From positions 1 to 18,646 of the forward strand of contig JACNLR010000119.1 in assembly GCA_014381385.1 (NCBI GenBank): a stretch of DNA of 18,646 nucleotides, in the 5' to 3' direction. Source of the DNA: Planctomycetota bacterium (GTDB taxonomy: Bacteria > Planctomycetota > Phycisphaerae > Phycisphaerales > SM1A02). The notes beneath the pieces are model-generated. The model saw only the letters and a list, made by a program, of their open reading frames with translations. It had not been told where the DNA came from and ran no database searches. Shown here piece by piece: positions 7,077-14,589 of this stretch. The stretch's first letter is position 1. Every line of letters starts with the position of its first letter. The translations under genes were made by a program, and so were the position numbers.

Positions 7077-7736
7077 TTGACATTAACAAGGTATGGTTGG
7101 CACCAGTGGCTAGCAATTACACTCGTGCTTGTCTTTGTGGCAGCTGTAGCAGGCTACTTTCAATGGTGGCTAGCGCTTATTCCGATTGCACTGCTTTGGC
7201 TCGCACTTGTTTCGTTTTTTAGAAATCCTTGGCGGCGAATTCCTCAAGATCTTCCGGAAGGAACGATGCTCAGTCCAGCAGATGGAGTCGTTTCAGCAAT
7301 CGAGTACCTCGATTCCCATGAGACAGTAGAAGGTCCCGCTGTTCTGATTCGCATTTTCTTAAGTGTTCTGAACGTGCATATTAATAGAGTTCCTTGTGAT
7401 TGCGAACTCGACAAAACACGGTATCGAAAAGGCAAGTTTTTAGATGCTCGAAGTGCAGAATCTGCAAAGGTGAACGAGTCAAACACACTTTTCTTTTATG
7501 CATTTGGCGAGCGTATCGGTGTTCGGCAAGTATCAGGAAAGATAGCACGTCATATTGTTTGCCCCGTAACTTCAAGCGACACGTTTTCACAGGGTCAACA
7601 GTTTGGAATGATTAAGTATGGCTCAACAACGGAGTTGATTTTACCAAGACCAAACGATGTTACCGTGCACGTGACAAAAGGCGACAAAGTTCGCGCAGGA
7701 GTTACGGTGTTTGCGACTCTGCCTCGGCAGGCATAG
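7077..7736 (+). CDS. psd: Phosphatidylserine decarboxylase, short (PSD-A) form
   Basis: A 219-residue pyruvoyl enzyme converting phosphatidylserine to phosphatidylethanolamine at the membrane. Two N-terminal membrane helices (about residues 11-28 and 31-48) precede FFRNPWRR, then SPADGVV (66-72), IFLSVLNVHINRVP (93-106), GVRQVSGKIARHIVC (148-162) and FGMIKYGSTTEL (176-187). Autocleavage in this family occurs at Gly-Ser, here Gly182-Ser183, with Ser183 giving the pyruvoyl group. Length fits the short class, which is also called archaetidylserine decarboxylase-like. No ATG exists before residue 64, and the membrane helices are needed, so TTG at 7077 is the start; it has no clear Shine-Dalgarno and sits in frame just after the upstream stop. 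The usual partner pssA is not adjacent. The 3' end overlaps the opposing gene by 35 bp. Confidence 0.92.
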   Translation: MTLTRYGWHQWLAITLVLVFVAAVAGYFQWWLALIPIALLWLALVSFFRNPWRRIPQDLPEGTMLSPADGVVSAIEYLDSHETVEGPAVLIRIFLSVLNVHINRVPCDCELDKTRYRKGKFLDARSAESAKVNESNTLFFYAFGERIGVRQVSGKIARHIVCPVTSSDTFSQGQQFGMIKYGSTTELILPRPNDVTVHVTKGDKVRAGVTVFATLPRQA

Positions 7737-9288
7737 GTTTACCTTCTAGCCAGATATATTCAAGCATGGGAATAATAGGATCACCTTCGTTTGCCCTGTT
7801 CTGGAGTTCAGTAAGGCCTTGTTCGATCATTTCAATATCTTGTAATTGATATCCGATGTAGGCAAGCAAGAATGCATACGTACCACCATCACGTTCTTCG
7901 CCGAGTCGACTACGAATCGCTACGGCGGTCCGCACCAAATCAATTCTTGTTGGAAGGAGTTGCGGTTCGTAACGAACGCCAATCATTTCTGGTTGAAACG
8001 TAAAGAGCGATTGTAAAACATGGCTTGCAGAAAGGTGGAGTCCTGAGCCTAGGTTTGCATGCCCAAGACCAGCGGTAGCCATTGGGTGCCCCGGAATAAA
8101 CATCAATGCCTGATCGAAACGCTTCTCGGCTAAGAAAAACTCGCCACGAGCTATAGCCAATTCACCTTTTTGGACGAGTTCGTTAAATCTGCTTTGCTCA
8201 GCTCCTGCGAAAGTACCAATGCGTTCACCGTGTTGCAAGGAAGCGTAAATGTCATCTATTGCGAGCGTTTCTTCCTCTGTGGTTTCGGTTTCGTTCTCAA
8301 CAATTTCATCTTCCTCGTCGATGCCAGCAAGTTCTTCTTGCAGTTTTGCGTACTGTGCATCGAGCCAACTCAACGTTGTTTCGTCATCTTCATCATTATC
8401 CACAAGTTGTTTCGCTTTCTCTGCAATTGTGTCCAAGATATTGATGTATTGCTCTGGCACGGAGATTCGATTTTCAAGAACTCCATAATCAAGTCGATTT
8501 TCAGCAGTTCGCCACGTTTGTACTAACGAGGCATTTCCAATTCCCGCTTCTTCGTCTTGCGTGGCTCTTGCAGCATCCCAAGCAGAAAAACCAAGAGCAA
8601 CCGTAGGTTGGATGCTTGTCTGCAATGAAACACCGCGCATCGGCGAAGCGGTGAGATAGCCTATTGAATCTTTGGAATTGTGATGCCCAACCTGAATGGA
8701 TGAAGTGTCGTAGGCTGGGGTTTGCGATCCTGAACCGAGCACTTGACTGAGGCGAAATTGCTCTTTTTGCCGAGAGGACCAATTGGTCGAAGATGTAATA
8801 TCATTTTTTGCTGCGTACTCCTTCGCGCCTTCTTCATTCCAATCGTTCGAATAGGTTCGTATGGAGCGACCCTCAGAGAGTGTTTGAGGTGAGGTTGACC
8901 AATTATCCATAAATGATGGATTGAAGTAACTTCGGTCACCCTGCTTTAGAAACTGTGCGGATTGTTGGTTCCAATTGTTCCAATACCATGGACTGTTATA
9001 CAGCGCCTCTTGGTATGCAGAATCTCCTTCTTCTCCAGCATCCTTTATCAGTTGGACATCTGCGCCGTTGGGCCTGCCAAGTGAGCCGTTAAAATTTATA
9101 CCCTGCAGCATACCGTTTCCACGAAGAGCATTATTCCGCACACCGATTGGCAGTGATTTGATTGCATTTGCTGTGCCATTTGACGAGGTGTTGCTTTCTA
9201 ATGCGTCACCGGTACCCAGCGAATATTGTCCGATGGCAGAAGATCCAATGAACAAAAAAACTACAACAAGAACGAGATTGTGACGCAT
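7702..9288 (-). CDS. Exported TPR-like protein, unknown function
   Basis: 528 residues. Residues 1-20 are a signal peptide (basic start, hydrophobic core, SSAIG-Q cleavage site). Residues 21-270 are Asn/Ser/Gln-rich with Trp-rich patches such as SPWYWNNWNQQ. A helical segment at about 277-320 leads into a strongly acidic stretch (about 324-341, EEDEIVENETETTEEE). Residues about 365-430 show at least one TPR-like helix pair (ELAIARGEFFLAEKRFDQAL, with PGHPMA and GLGHANLG), followed by more helices. AAGGAG lies 6 nt before the ATG, a strong ribosome binding site. It is probably a periplasmic or cell-surface scaffold. It is divergent from metG with only 41 bp between the start codons, and convergent with psd with a 35-bp overlap. 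I do not recognise a named family. Confidence 0.8.
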   Translation of the reverse strand: MRHNLVLVVVFLFIGSSAIGQYSLGTGDALESNTSSNGTANAIKSLPIGVRNNALRGNGMLQGINFNGSLGRPNGADVQLIKDAGEEGDSAYQEALYNSPWYWNNWNQQSAQFLKQGDRSYFNPSFMDNWSTSPQTLSEGRSIRTYSNDWNEEGAKEYAAKNDITSSTNWSSRQKEQFRLSQVLGSGSQTPAYDTSSIQVGHHNSKDSIGYLTASPMRGVSLQTSIQPTVALGFSAWDAARATQDEEAGIGNASLVQTWRTAENRLDYGVLENRISVPEQYINILDTIAEKAKQLVDNDEDDETTLSWLDAQYAKLQEELAGIDEEDEIVENETETTEEETLAIDDIYASLQHGERIGTFAGAEQSRFNELVQKGELAIARGEFFLAEKRFDQALMFIPGHPMATAGLGHANLGSGLHLSASHVLQSLFTFQPEMIGVRYEPQLLPTRIDLVRTAVAIRSRLGEERDGGTYAFLLAYIGYQLQDIEMIEQGLTELQNRANEGDPIIPMLEYIWLEGKPMPAEAESQTP

Positions 9289-9329
9289 GAAATGCTCCTT
9301 ATCTGCACATCCTAATTACACTGTGCAAC

Positions 9330-10895
9330 ATGTCAAAACAGACGCGCTACGTTACAACGCCTATTTACTATGTGAATGATAGGCCCCATATCGGTCATGT
9401 GTATACAACAACATTGTGCGATGTCTATGCTCGAGCCATGCGGAGCGTTGGGCACGATGTGTTTTTCCTCACTGGAACCGATGAACACGGCGTAAAAGTG
9501 GAGCAATCGGCCTTGGAGAAGGGTATGACGCCACAAGCGCTTGCAGATCAAAATTCTGCGGAATTCCAATCAATAATGGGGATGTTTAACCTCACAAGCG
9601 ATGCATTTATTCGAACAACCTCAAGCGAACACACAAAGCAGGTGCAAACATTTGTTGCAAAGTTGCTTGAAAGGGGCGATGTGTACCTTGGCACATTTGA
9701 AGGTTGGTACGACGAGGGACAAGAGGAGTACCACACAGAAACGAGCGCTAGGGAATTGGAGTACAAGTCACCAATTAGCGGGAAGCCACTTGTTCGGGCT
9801 ACGGAAAACAATTACTACTTTAAGTTGAGCGCTTACCAAGGTCGCCTTGAACAATTGTTTGAAACGAACCCTGCATTTGTGCGGCCAAGTAGCCGCCGAA
9901 ACGAAGTGCTTGGGCGTTTTGCTGACGGATTACAAGATGTCCCGATTAGTCGTACGAATTTTTCTTGGGGCATTCCGATGCCAAGTAACGACGAGCACGT
10001 CATCTATGTCTGGATTGACGCGCTGTTCAACTATATTACAGCCCTTGGTTTGGGAGACCATGCGAGTGATTGGTACAAAGAGCGAAGCGAGTTCTGGCCA
10101 GCGTCGTATCACGTCATTGGCAAAGAGATTCTATGGTTCCACGCAGTTATTTGGCCAGCGGTGTTAATGGCATTAGAGTTGCCCCTGCCAAATTGTATAT
10201 ATGCGCACAGTTTTTGGATTAGCGAAGGCAAAAAGATGTCTAAATCGCTTGGTAATTTTATAGACCTTGCGACGGTCGAGTCGTATATCGAAAAATACAA
10301 CATGGATGCGTGGAGATACTACCTCGTAACACAGGGTCCACTTGGTGCAACAGATGCAGATTTTGTTGCAACGAGATTTCAAGAAATATACAATGCCCAT
10401 CTCGTCAACACAGTGGGGAACTCCACAAGCAGAGTGACTGCAATGCTAAACAAATACTTCGATGGAGTTGTTCCACCTGAAGTTGATGGCGAAACACGTG
10501 TCGAAGTTACAGGTTTTGATTGGCCCACAAAATGTGAGGCTGCGCTTCTCCAATGGACAAGCGCAATGGAAGCGTTCGAGTTAACAAAGGCAACAGAAGA
10601 AGCGATGGGCTTAATTCGAGACGTTGATCTGTTTATTAACGACACAGCACCTTTTACACTTGCAAAAGACGAGTCGAAACAAAAAGAATTAGGCGCAATT
10701 TTGTATCAGTGTATTGAAACACTGCGAATTGCAATGTTACTCCTTTCCCCTGTAATTCCTAGTAAGACAGAAGAATTTCTAGTTGCAATTCAAGCAGATT
10801 TGTGCATTGGAAATATACAAGAACTGGCAAGGTGGGGTGGAGCGCAGCCAGGGTCTAGTGTAAGCAAAGTCGCCTTGTTCCCTCGGGTGAAGTAA
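9330..10895 (+). CDS. metG: Methionyl-tRNA synthetase
   Basis: 521 residues, class Ia aminoacyl-tRNA synthetase that charges tRNA-Met with methionine. HIGH is at residues 20-23 (TTPIYYVNDRPHIGHVYTT), TGTDEHG at 48-54, the methionine-pocket and core motifs VYVW-like VIYVWIDALFNY at 224-235 and HVIGKEILWFHAVIWPA at 261-277, and KMSKS at 302-306, followed by the helical anticodon-binding domain. The connective-peptide knuckle (about residues 122-152, EGWYDEGQEEYHTETS to SPISGKPLV) has no cysteines, so no zinc is bound there. The protein ends without the C-terminal tRNA-binding domain present in longer forms. The ATG has no clear Shine-Dalgarno. Its stop codon directly abuts the stop of the opposing ArsR-methyltransferase gene. 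Confidence 0.97.
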   Translation: MSKQTRYVTTPIYYVNDRPHIGHVYTTTLCDVYARAMRSVGHDVFFLTGTDEHGVKVEQSALEKGMTPQALADQNSAEFQSIMGMFNLTSDAFIRTTSSEHTKQVQTFVAKLLERGDVYLGTFEGWYDEGQEEYHTETSARELEYKSPISGKPLVRATENNYYFKLSAYQGRLEQLFETNPAFVRPSSRRNEVLGRFADGLQDVPISRTNFSWGIPMPSNDEHVIYVWIDALFNYITALGLGDHASDWYKERSEFWPASYHVIGKEILWFHAVIWPAVLMALELPLPNCIYAHSFWISEGKKMSKSLGNFIDLATVESYIEKYNMDAWRYYLVTQGPLGATDADFVATRFQEIYNAHLVNTVGNSTSRVTAMLNKYFDGVVPPEVDGETRVEVTGFDWPTKCEAALLQWTSAMEAFELTKATEEAMGLIRDVDLFINDTAPFTLAKDESKQKELGAILYQCIETLRIAMLLLSPVIPSKTEEFLVAIQADLCIGNIQELARWGGAQPGSSVSKVALFPRVK

Positions 10896-11834
10896 CTACC
10901 CCACTAGAGCTGCAAAGAGCGAGGGTCCACTCGCCCTAGTATCTGGTTGAAGGTTGTGATAATGTAACAGCGTTAGCCCCGATGCTTTTGCGAGCGTTTC
11001 AATGTCGCTCTTTGAAAAACCTAAATGCACATGCCCCATCGTGTGTTTATACTCATCGTGGAGGTGTTCTTGCATGTCGACAATCAATATGCGCCCACCA
11101 GATGTTGTAACTCTAGACGCCTCACGCAGCGCAGATTCAGCGTCTTCAACGTGGTGTAGTACGAGACAAAACATAGACACATCAAACCTGCCGTTTTCAA
11201 ACGGTAGTTTTGAGGCATCCCCCTGAACAAACTCAATATTAGGTGCGAGGTCAGGCCGCTTTTGTGCAACGTCTAGCATTGCCGACTCTCTGTCAACCCC
11301 AGCCACGGCCGAAACAAACGGCGCAATGAGTGAACTCGCATTTCCAATCCCACAGCCAATATCTAGGATGGAAAGTGAAGGGTCAAGTAAGGAAAGTAAT
11401 GCAATGGAGGTAAAGTGTGAGCCGAACATTTCGGCTCGCATAGATTCCCATCCACCACTTACGTTCTTAAAAAAGTTCTTACTATCGCTTTGTCGGTGTG
11501 TCAGCGCTGATACTAATCTGGCATTGTCCGCATCCGTACTTGGAAGTTCACCAAAATTTTCTTCTGCAATACTCCATAGATCCGAAGCACCGCTTGGCAT
11601 AGAGTCTGAAACTCGGTAAAGCCCCGTTGTTCCAACAGTTCTTCGCGCGACGAATTCTGTTTCAAGCAACATTTTGAGATGCCTTGAGACGGTGGACTGT
11701 GGAAGTTGAAGAATGTCTGCGATTTCACCAACACTTAGTTCGTGTTGTGCTAAAAGCCGTAGTACCCGCAGTCGAGCGATATCGTTGAGTGCTGAAAGTG
11801 AATCAAGTAAAGTCGATGGACTTGTCGTTGTCAT
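10896..11834 (-). CDS. ArsR-family HTH fused to SAM-dependent methyltransferase
   Basis: 312 residues. Residues about 8-75 are an ArsR-type winged helix (SVGEIADILQLPQSTVSRHL recognition region, then a wing). Residues about 120-260 are a class I methyltransferase of the Methyltransf_11 type: LDIGCGIGN (157-165) binds SAM, with GVDRESAMLDVA, FVQGDASKLPF and FDVSMFCLVLHHVED following. The alpha3 helix lacks the Cys/His set of metal-sensing ArsR proteins. Fusions of this type occur widely near methionine/SAM-cycle genes, so SAM or its products could be the effector; that is inference, and here the neighbour metG is convergent rather than co-transcribed. The ATG overlaps the stop of the upstream TPR lipoprotein gene (ATGA), so both belong to one operon. 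Target of methylation unknown. Confidence 0.88.
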   Translation of the reverse strand: MTTTSPSTLLDSLSALNDIARLRVLRLLAQHELSVGEIADILQLPQSTVSRHLKMLLETEFVARRTVGTTGLYRVSDSMPSGASDLWSIAEENFGELPSTDADNARLVSALTHRQSDSKNFFKNVSGGWESMRAEMFGSHFTSIALLSLLDPSLSILDIGCGIGNASSLIAPFVSAVAGVDRESAMLDVAQKRPDLAPNIEFVQGDASKLPFENGRFDVSMFCLVLHHVEDAESALREASRVTTSGGRILIVDMQEHLHDEYKHTMGHVHLGFSKSDIETLAKASGLTLLHYHNLQPDTRASGPSLFAALVG

Positions 11835-12496
11835 TGTGAGTCGTCAACAATTCCAGTCATCGTTGGACCGGGAATTTCTCCATGAGCCCGCAGCGCGTTG
11901 GAAATGTTTTCATCACTCGGGCTGATAAGCCAAGCTTGTTGCCACAAGTGAATTGCTTTGTCGTTTTCGCCAAGTCTCTCTGCGAGCGTTGCGCCAAGAA
12001 TATACGGGTTTGCATCCGTTCCATCGCTTAAAGTAATTGCTGTATTGATGGCATTTGTAGCTGAGTCTGGATCATCTAAATCCATTGCGTATTCCGCGAA
12101 ACTAGTCCAAGCACGGACGGTTTGTTGTTTTTTTGCCCTTGAATACAAAAAGGAAAAGAGTTGATCTTGTCGACCGCAATCGTAAAGCGATTTTGCGTAG
12201 AGGTCTGCAACCTCTATATTTGATGGTTCTAATGCCTCTGCAATTGCCAATGATTGCGAAGCAAGTTGTGGTTCGCCCATCTCCATTAGGCATTGACCAA
12301 GTTTATACTGGGCTTGCCAATCACCGGGGTGTTGCAATGTCGCCTTTTTATAGTCGGCCGCTGCATCAGACCAGCGCTCTTGCCACATTGCGTAGTTGCC
12401 CTTTTCGAGGAGCGTCGTGTTGCTTGGCTGGCTGCAGCCAGTACTAATGATTGCTAGAAGCGCACCGCCTACGATTGTTGTTGTTATTTGTTTCAT
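11831..12496 (-). CDS. TPR-repeat lipoprotein
   Basis: 221 residues from the ATG at 12496, chosen because it gives a clean signal peptide (MKQITTTIVGGALLAIISTG) and has an AAGGGAAAG-type purine tract upstream; the frame is open to 12526. The cleavage site IISTG-C21 is lipobox-like, although Ser at -3 is less usual. Residues 26-200 are helical TPR-type repeats: WSDAAADYKKATLQHPGDW, then YKLGQCLMEMGEPQLASQSL and LAERLGENDKAIHLWQQAW are typical. It is a membrane-anchored scaffold, probably envelope facing. It is the first gene of an operon with the ArsR-methyltransferase (4-bp overlap), an odd pairing of an exported protein with a cytoplasmic regulator, and is divergent from the phosphoesterase-like gene. 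Confidence 0.85.
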   Translation of the reverse strand: MKQITTTIVGGALLAIISTGCSQPSNTTLLEKGNYAMWQERWSDAAADYKKATLQHPGDWQAQYKLGQCLMEMGEPQLASQSLAIAEALEPSNIEVADLYAKSLYDCGRQDQLFSFLYSRAKKQQTVRAWTSFAEYAMDLDDPDSATNAINTAITLSDGTDANPYILGATLAERLGENDKAIHLWQQAWLISPSDENISNALRAHGEIPGPTMTGIVDDSQ

Positions 12497-12533
12497 GGTA
12501 AATCTTTCCCTTTCATGTTCACACAAGTATTTG

Positions 12534-12550
12534 CTACCATGATACGGTAG
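12534..12550. promoter_or_regulatory. Inverted repeat in divergent promoter region
   Basis: CTACC-N7-GGTAG lies in the 65-bp gap between the TPR-lipoprotein start and the phosphoesterase-like start, 12 bp before the latter. Its position suits an operator controlling one or both divergent units; the ArsR-type regulator of the left operon is a natural candidate, but this is inference. No convincing -35/-10 pair was found around it. Confidence 0.3.
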
Positions 12551-12561
12551 ACAAAGTAATC

Positions 12562-13311
12562 ATGGCAGCCCCAACAAGAGAGAATCCATATCCAACTGTA
12601 TTTTTACAGCACGTCCTTCCAGATGGAACTACCCATTTTGACTGGCTTCTTGGCGTGGACCCCAAAGGTGAAAAGCCCTTGATTAGTTTTCGAGCCAAGC
12701 AGCGAATCGACCAAATCACAGAGAACAAGTGGTTTGAATTAGAATCTCGACCAGACCATCGACCTGATTATCTGCATATTGAGGGAAAATTAGAGGGTGA
12801 TCGAGGGGAGGTTACACGGCTGTCAACGGGTGGTGTTTTCTTGTGGAGAGAAATTCAAGGCGGCTGGAATATGATGGTCGACTGGGGAATCGGATCCGTA
12901 ACGGAATATGAAATCGTTACTGGCGAGGGCATTCTCGCGGTTCGAAGAATTTTTGAAAACCAATCACAAGACCCACCACCACCGCTACCAAAACCAAAGG
13001 TAGTTGGCGATGTGCCAGTTGGACTAACAGACGATGGGCCTGGGTTACCAAAGAAAATCACCGCCTTTGATAAAAGGAAAAAAAGGGCGAGTAACTGGTT
13101 ACGGGAACCAAATGCAACTGGCACCGGTGCTTCTCACGTGCGTACTTTTCACAGCAAGTTAACGGATGACGCCCTTGCGTATATTGACAAGCAGGTGAAC
13201 GAATGGCTTGACGAAAACCCTGAATTTGAAGTAAAACTTGTGACAACTACAATAGGGACCTTTACAGGAAAAGTGAAAGAGCCGCATTTAATTTGTCAGG
13301 TTTGGGTATAG
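12562..13311 (+). CDS. LigD 3'-phosphoesterase-like domain protein with C-terminal module
   Basis: 249 residues, soluble. Residues about 11-120 resemble the DNA ligase D N-terminal 3'-phosphoesterase fold: FLQHVLPDGTTHFDWLL (14-30) matches its H-x(n)-H-x-D core (His17, His25, Asp27), and PDHRPDYLHIEGKLEGDRGE (64-83) matches the EDHPLxYxxFEGxIPxGxYG region with His66. In the known enzymes these residues bind Mn and the 3' phosphate. Here the spacing between the first two His is longer, and the Arg after the Asp is Leu29, so activity is uncertain. A Pro-rich linker (137-146) and basic segment (164-181) lead to a 55-residue C-terminal domain (FHSKLTDDALAYIDKQVNEW to the end) I do not recognise. 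No ligase or polymerase domain is present. It is followed 6 bp later by the BFD gene. Confidence 0.65.
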   Translation: MAAPTRENPYPTVFLQHVLPDGTTHFDWLLGVDPKGEKPLISFRAKQRIDQITENKWFELESRPDHRPDYLHIEGKLEGDRGEVTRLSTGGVFLWREIQGGWNMMVDWGIGSVTEYEIVTGEGILAVRRIFENQSQDPPPPLPKPKVVGDVPVGLTDDGPGLPKKITAFDKRKKRASNWLREPNATGTGASHVRTFHSKLTDDALAYIDKQVNEWLDENPEFEVKLVTTTIGTFTGKVKEPHLICQVWV

Positions 13312-13317
13312 GCGCAA

Positions 13318-13569
13318 ATGGAAAAAGAAGATCACGTGTGTGTTTGCCATAGTGTTTCTCTGGGTAAACTCATAATGTATATGCACCGAGAGAAGCCAAA
13401 GGTTGCATCGCAGCTTTCGCAATGTCTTGGCGCAGGAACATCGTGCGGATGGTGTATCCCATTCTTAGAAAAAATGCATAAACAGCATGTAGCCGGAGAT
13501 ACGATTGCGCTTAGTGTTGACTCCGAAAACTATGCAAAATGCAGAAAAGAGTATAAAAACAACAAATAG
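13318..13569 (+). CDS. BFD-like [2Fe-2S] protein
   Basis: An 83-residue small iron-sulfur protein. Cys8 and Cys10 (VCVCH) and Cys43 and Cys46 (SCGWC) give the C-x-C-x32-C-x2-C pattern of the bacterioferritin-associated ferredoxin/BFD [2Fe-2S] helix-turn-helix fold, also found in NirB, NifU and copper chaperone proteins. Cys36 is additional. Known BFD proteins pass electrons to bacterioferritin to release iron or form a domain of larger oxidoreductases; no bacterioferritin is visible here. The start is 6 bp after the upstream stop, so it is co-transcribed with the phosphoesterase-like gene. No clear ribosome binding site, consistent with coupling. Its 3' end forms half of a bidirectional hairpin with the kinase gene. 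Confidence 0.8.
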   Translation: MEKEDHVCVCHSVSLGKLIMYMHREKPKVASQLSQCLGAGTSCGWCIPFLEKMHKQHVAGDTIALSVDSENYAKCRKEYKNNK

Positions 13570-13577
13570 TTGTTTTT
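13555..13577. terminator. Bidirectional hairpin terminator between convergent genes
   Basis: A perfect 9-bp stem AAAAACAAC / GTTGTTTTT closes a 5-nt loop. It spans the stop codons of the BFD gene and of the opposing kinase gene, which are only 6 bp apart. Because the arms begin with A-tracts and end with T-tracts, either transcript ends in a hairpin with U-rich 3' arm. GC content of the stem is low, so strength is uncertain. Confidence 0.5.
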
Positions 13578-14436
13578 ACGTCTGTTCTTGAATCACATCA
13601 CGAATAAGTTCTAATCGATTAACCACGATATCCATAGATTCCGGACGTTGCTCTGGATTTGGTTGCACACAGTCGAGAATTTGCTTTGAGAGTAGTGGGT
13701 GAATTCTCGGATTACGCTCGTGTGGCGGGGGGGGCAATTCTAATTTCCCTGCGCTTACTGCGCTGTTGACAAGACTATCGTTCGAACCCTTTGGTGGCAT
13801 AGATGTGGGAATAACTTCACCTACCAATGTCCAATACATCATCGCCCCGAGATTATAGATGTCCGTCTTGTGCGTAATCTTATTTCGGTGTGCTTGCTCG
13901 GGGGCCATGTAGCCGGGCGTTCCTTGAATTCGCTTTTTAACGGTGCCGATAGCGCAAGCTTGGCCTAGGTCGATAATTTTGACTTTATCGTTCTCGTCTA
14001 TAAGAATATTATTAGGCTTGATATCTGCATGTACAAATCCCCTTTTGTGTATGTGTGCTAACCCTGTTGCAACTTGGATGAATATTTCAACAGCCTTCGC
14101 GTGATTTTTGGGGAGCTGTTGGTCAAGTGTGGTTGCGTCTACAAGCTCCATAATCATCGATACGCCAGTTACTTTGAGCATTTTTCGATGTTTGACGATT
14201 TTTTTGATCTTTCGTATGGTGCTGTGATTTAATTTAGAACCAATCGCGTATTCCTGCTCTACCTGATCGAGAAACCGTTGCGATTTATCATCTGTTTTTT
14301 CAACGAATTTAAGCGCTGATACTTGTTTCGTTTTGGGATGTTGGACGGCGTACAGAATCGATGCGGCGCCTTCACCAAGTTTGGCTAAAACGATGTACGA
14401 ACCAATTTTCCGAGGTTGTGATCTACTTGCAGGCAT
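13576..14436 (-). CDS. Hanks-type Ser/Thr protein kinase, soluble
   Basis: 286 residues covering a full kinase domain and nothing else. The Gly loop is LGEGAAS (20-26), the ATP lysine is Lys43 (ALKFV), with Glu62 likely in helix C. The catalytic loop is HADIKPNN (136-143, Asp138, Lys140, Asn143), the metal-binding motif is DLG (156-158, instead of DFG), and the activation segment is GTPGYMAPEQ (172-181) followed by DIYNLGAMMYWTL. HAD instead of HRD places it outside the RD kinases, so activation-loop control may differ. There is no transmembrane helix, PASTA or sensor domain, so it is cytoplasmic and its input is unknown. The FHA-containing histidine kinase in the same window could be a phosphothreonine reader, but that is only suggestive. 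Confidence 0.93.
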   Translation of the reverse strand: MPASRSQPRKIGSYIVLAKLGEGAASILYAVQHPKTKQVSALKFVEKTDDKSQRFLDQVEQEYAIGSKLNHSTIRKIKKIVKHRKMLKVTGVSMIMELVDATTLDQQLPKNHAKAVEIFIQVATGLAHIHKRGFVHADIKPNNILIDENDKVKIIDLGQACAIGTVKKRIQGTPGYMAPEQAHRNKITHKTDIYNLGAMMYWTLVGEVIPTSMPPKGSNDSLVNSAVSAGKLELPPPPHERNPRIHPLLSKQILDCVQPNPEQRPESMDIVVNRLELIRDVIQEQT

Positions 14437-14589
14437 AAATAAATAAAAAAAATGAATGAATAAATAATGGGCGAAAATGAAACTTGCCCTAGAAGTGACT
14501 TATAGGATACATTGCAAACGCAGCATACACTGCTATATTTGATAAAAACACCATAAAACGCCCTTTTTTAATCGTAAATATTAATGTGT
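14437..14589. other. AT-rich intergenic region before the kinase gene
   Basis: A 153-bp gap between the amidase-like stop and the kinase start. The part next to the kinase ATG is an interrupted ATTT/ATTC tetranucleotide tract ending in an A/T homopolymer (14437-14468). GGGC-N13-GCCC at 14469-14489 could form a weak hairpin. No convincing promoter or terminator was found, although one of each is expected here. Confidence 0.5.

Noticed and set aside
12534..12550. Possible transcription terminator
   Set aside because: The arms are short with no T-run on either strand, and the position between divergent starts fits an operator better.
13058..13246. Small minus-strand frame with several Cys/His inside the phosphoesterase-like gene
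   Set aside because: No start signal or codon structure of its own; explained as a shadow of the plus-strand gene.
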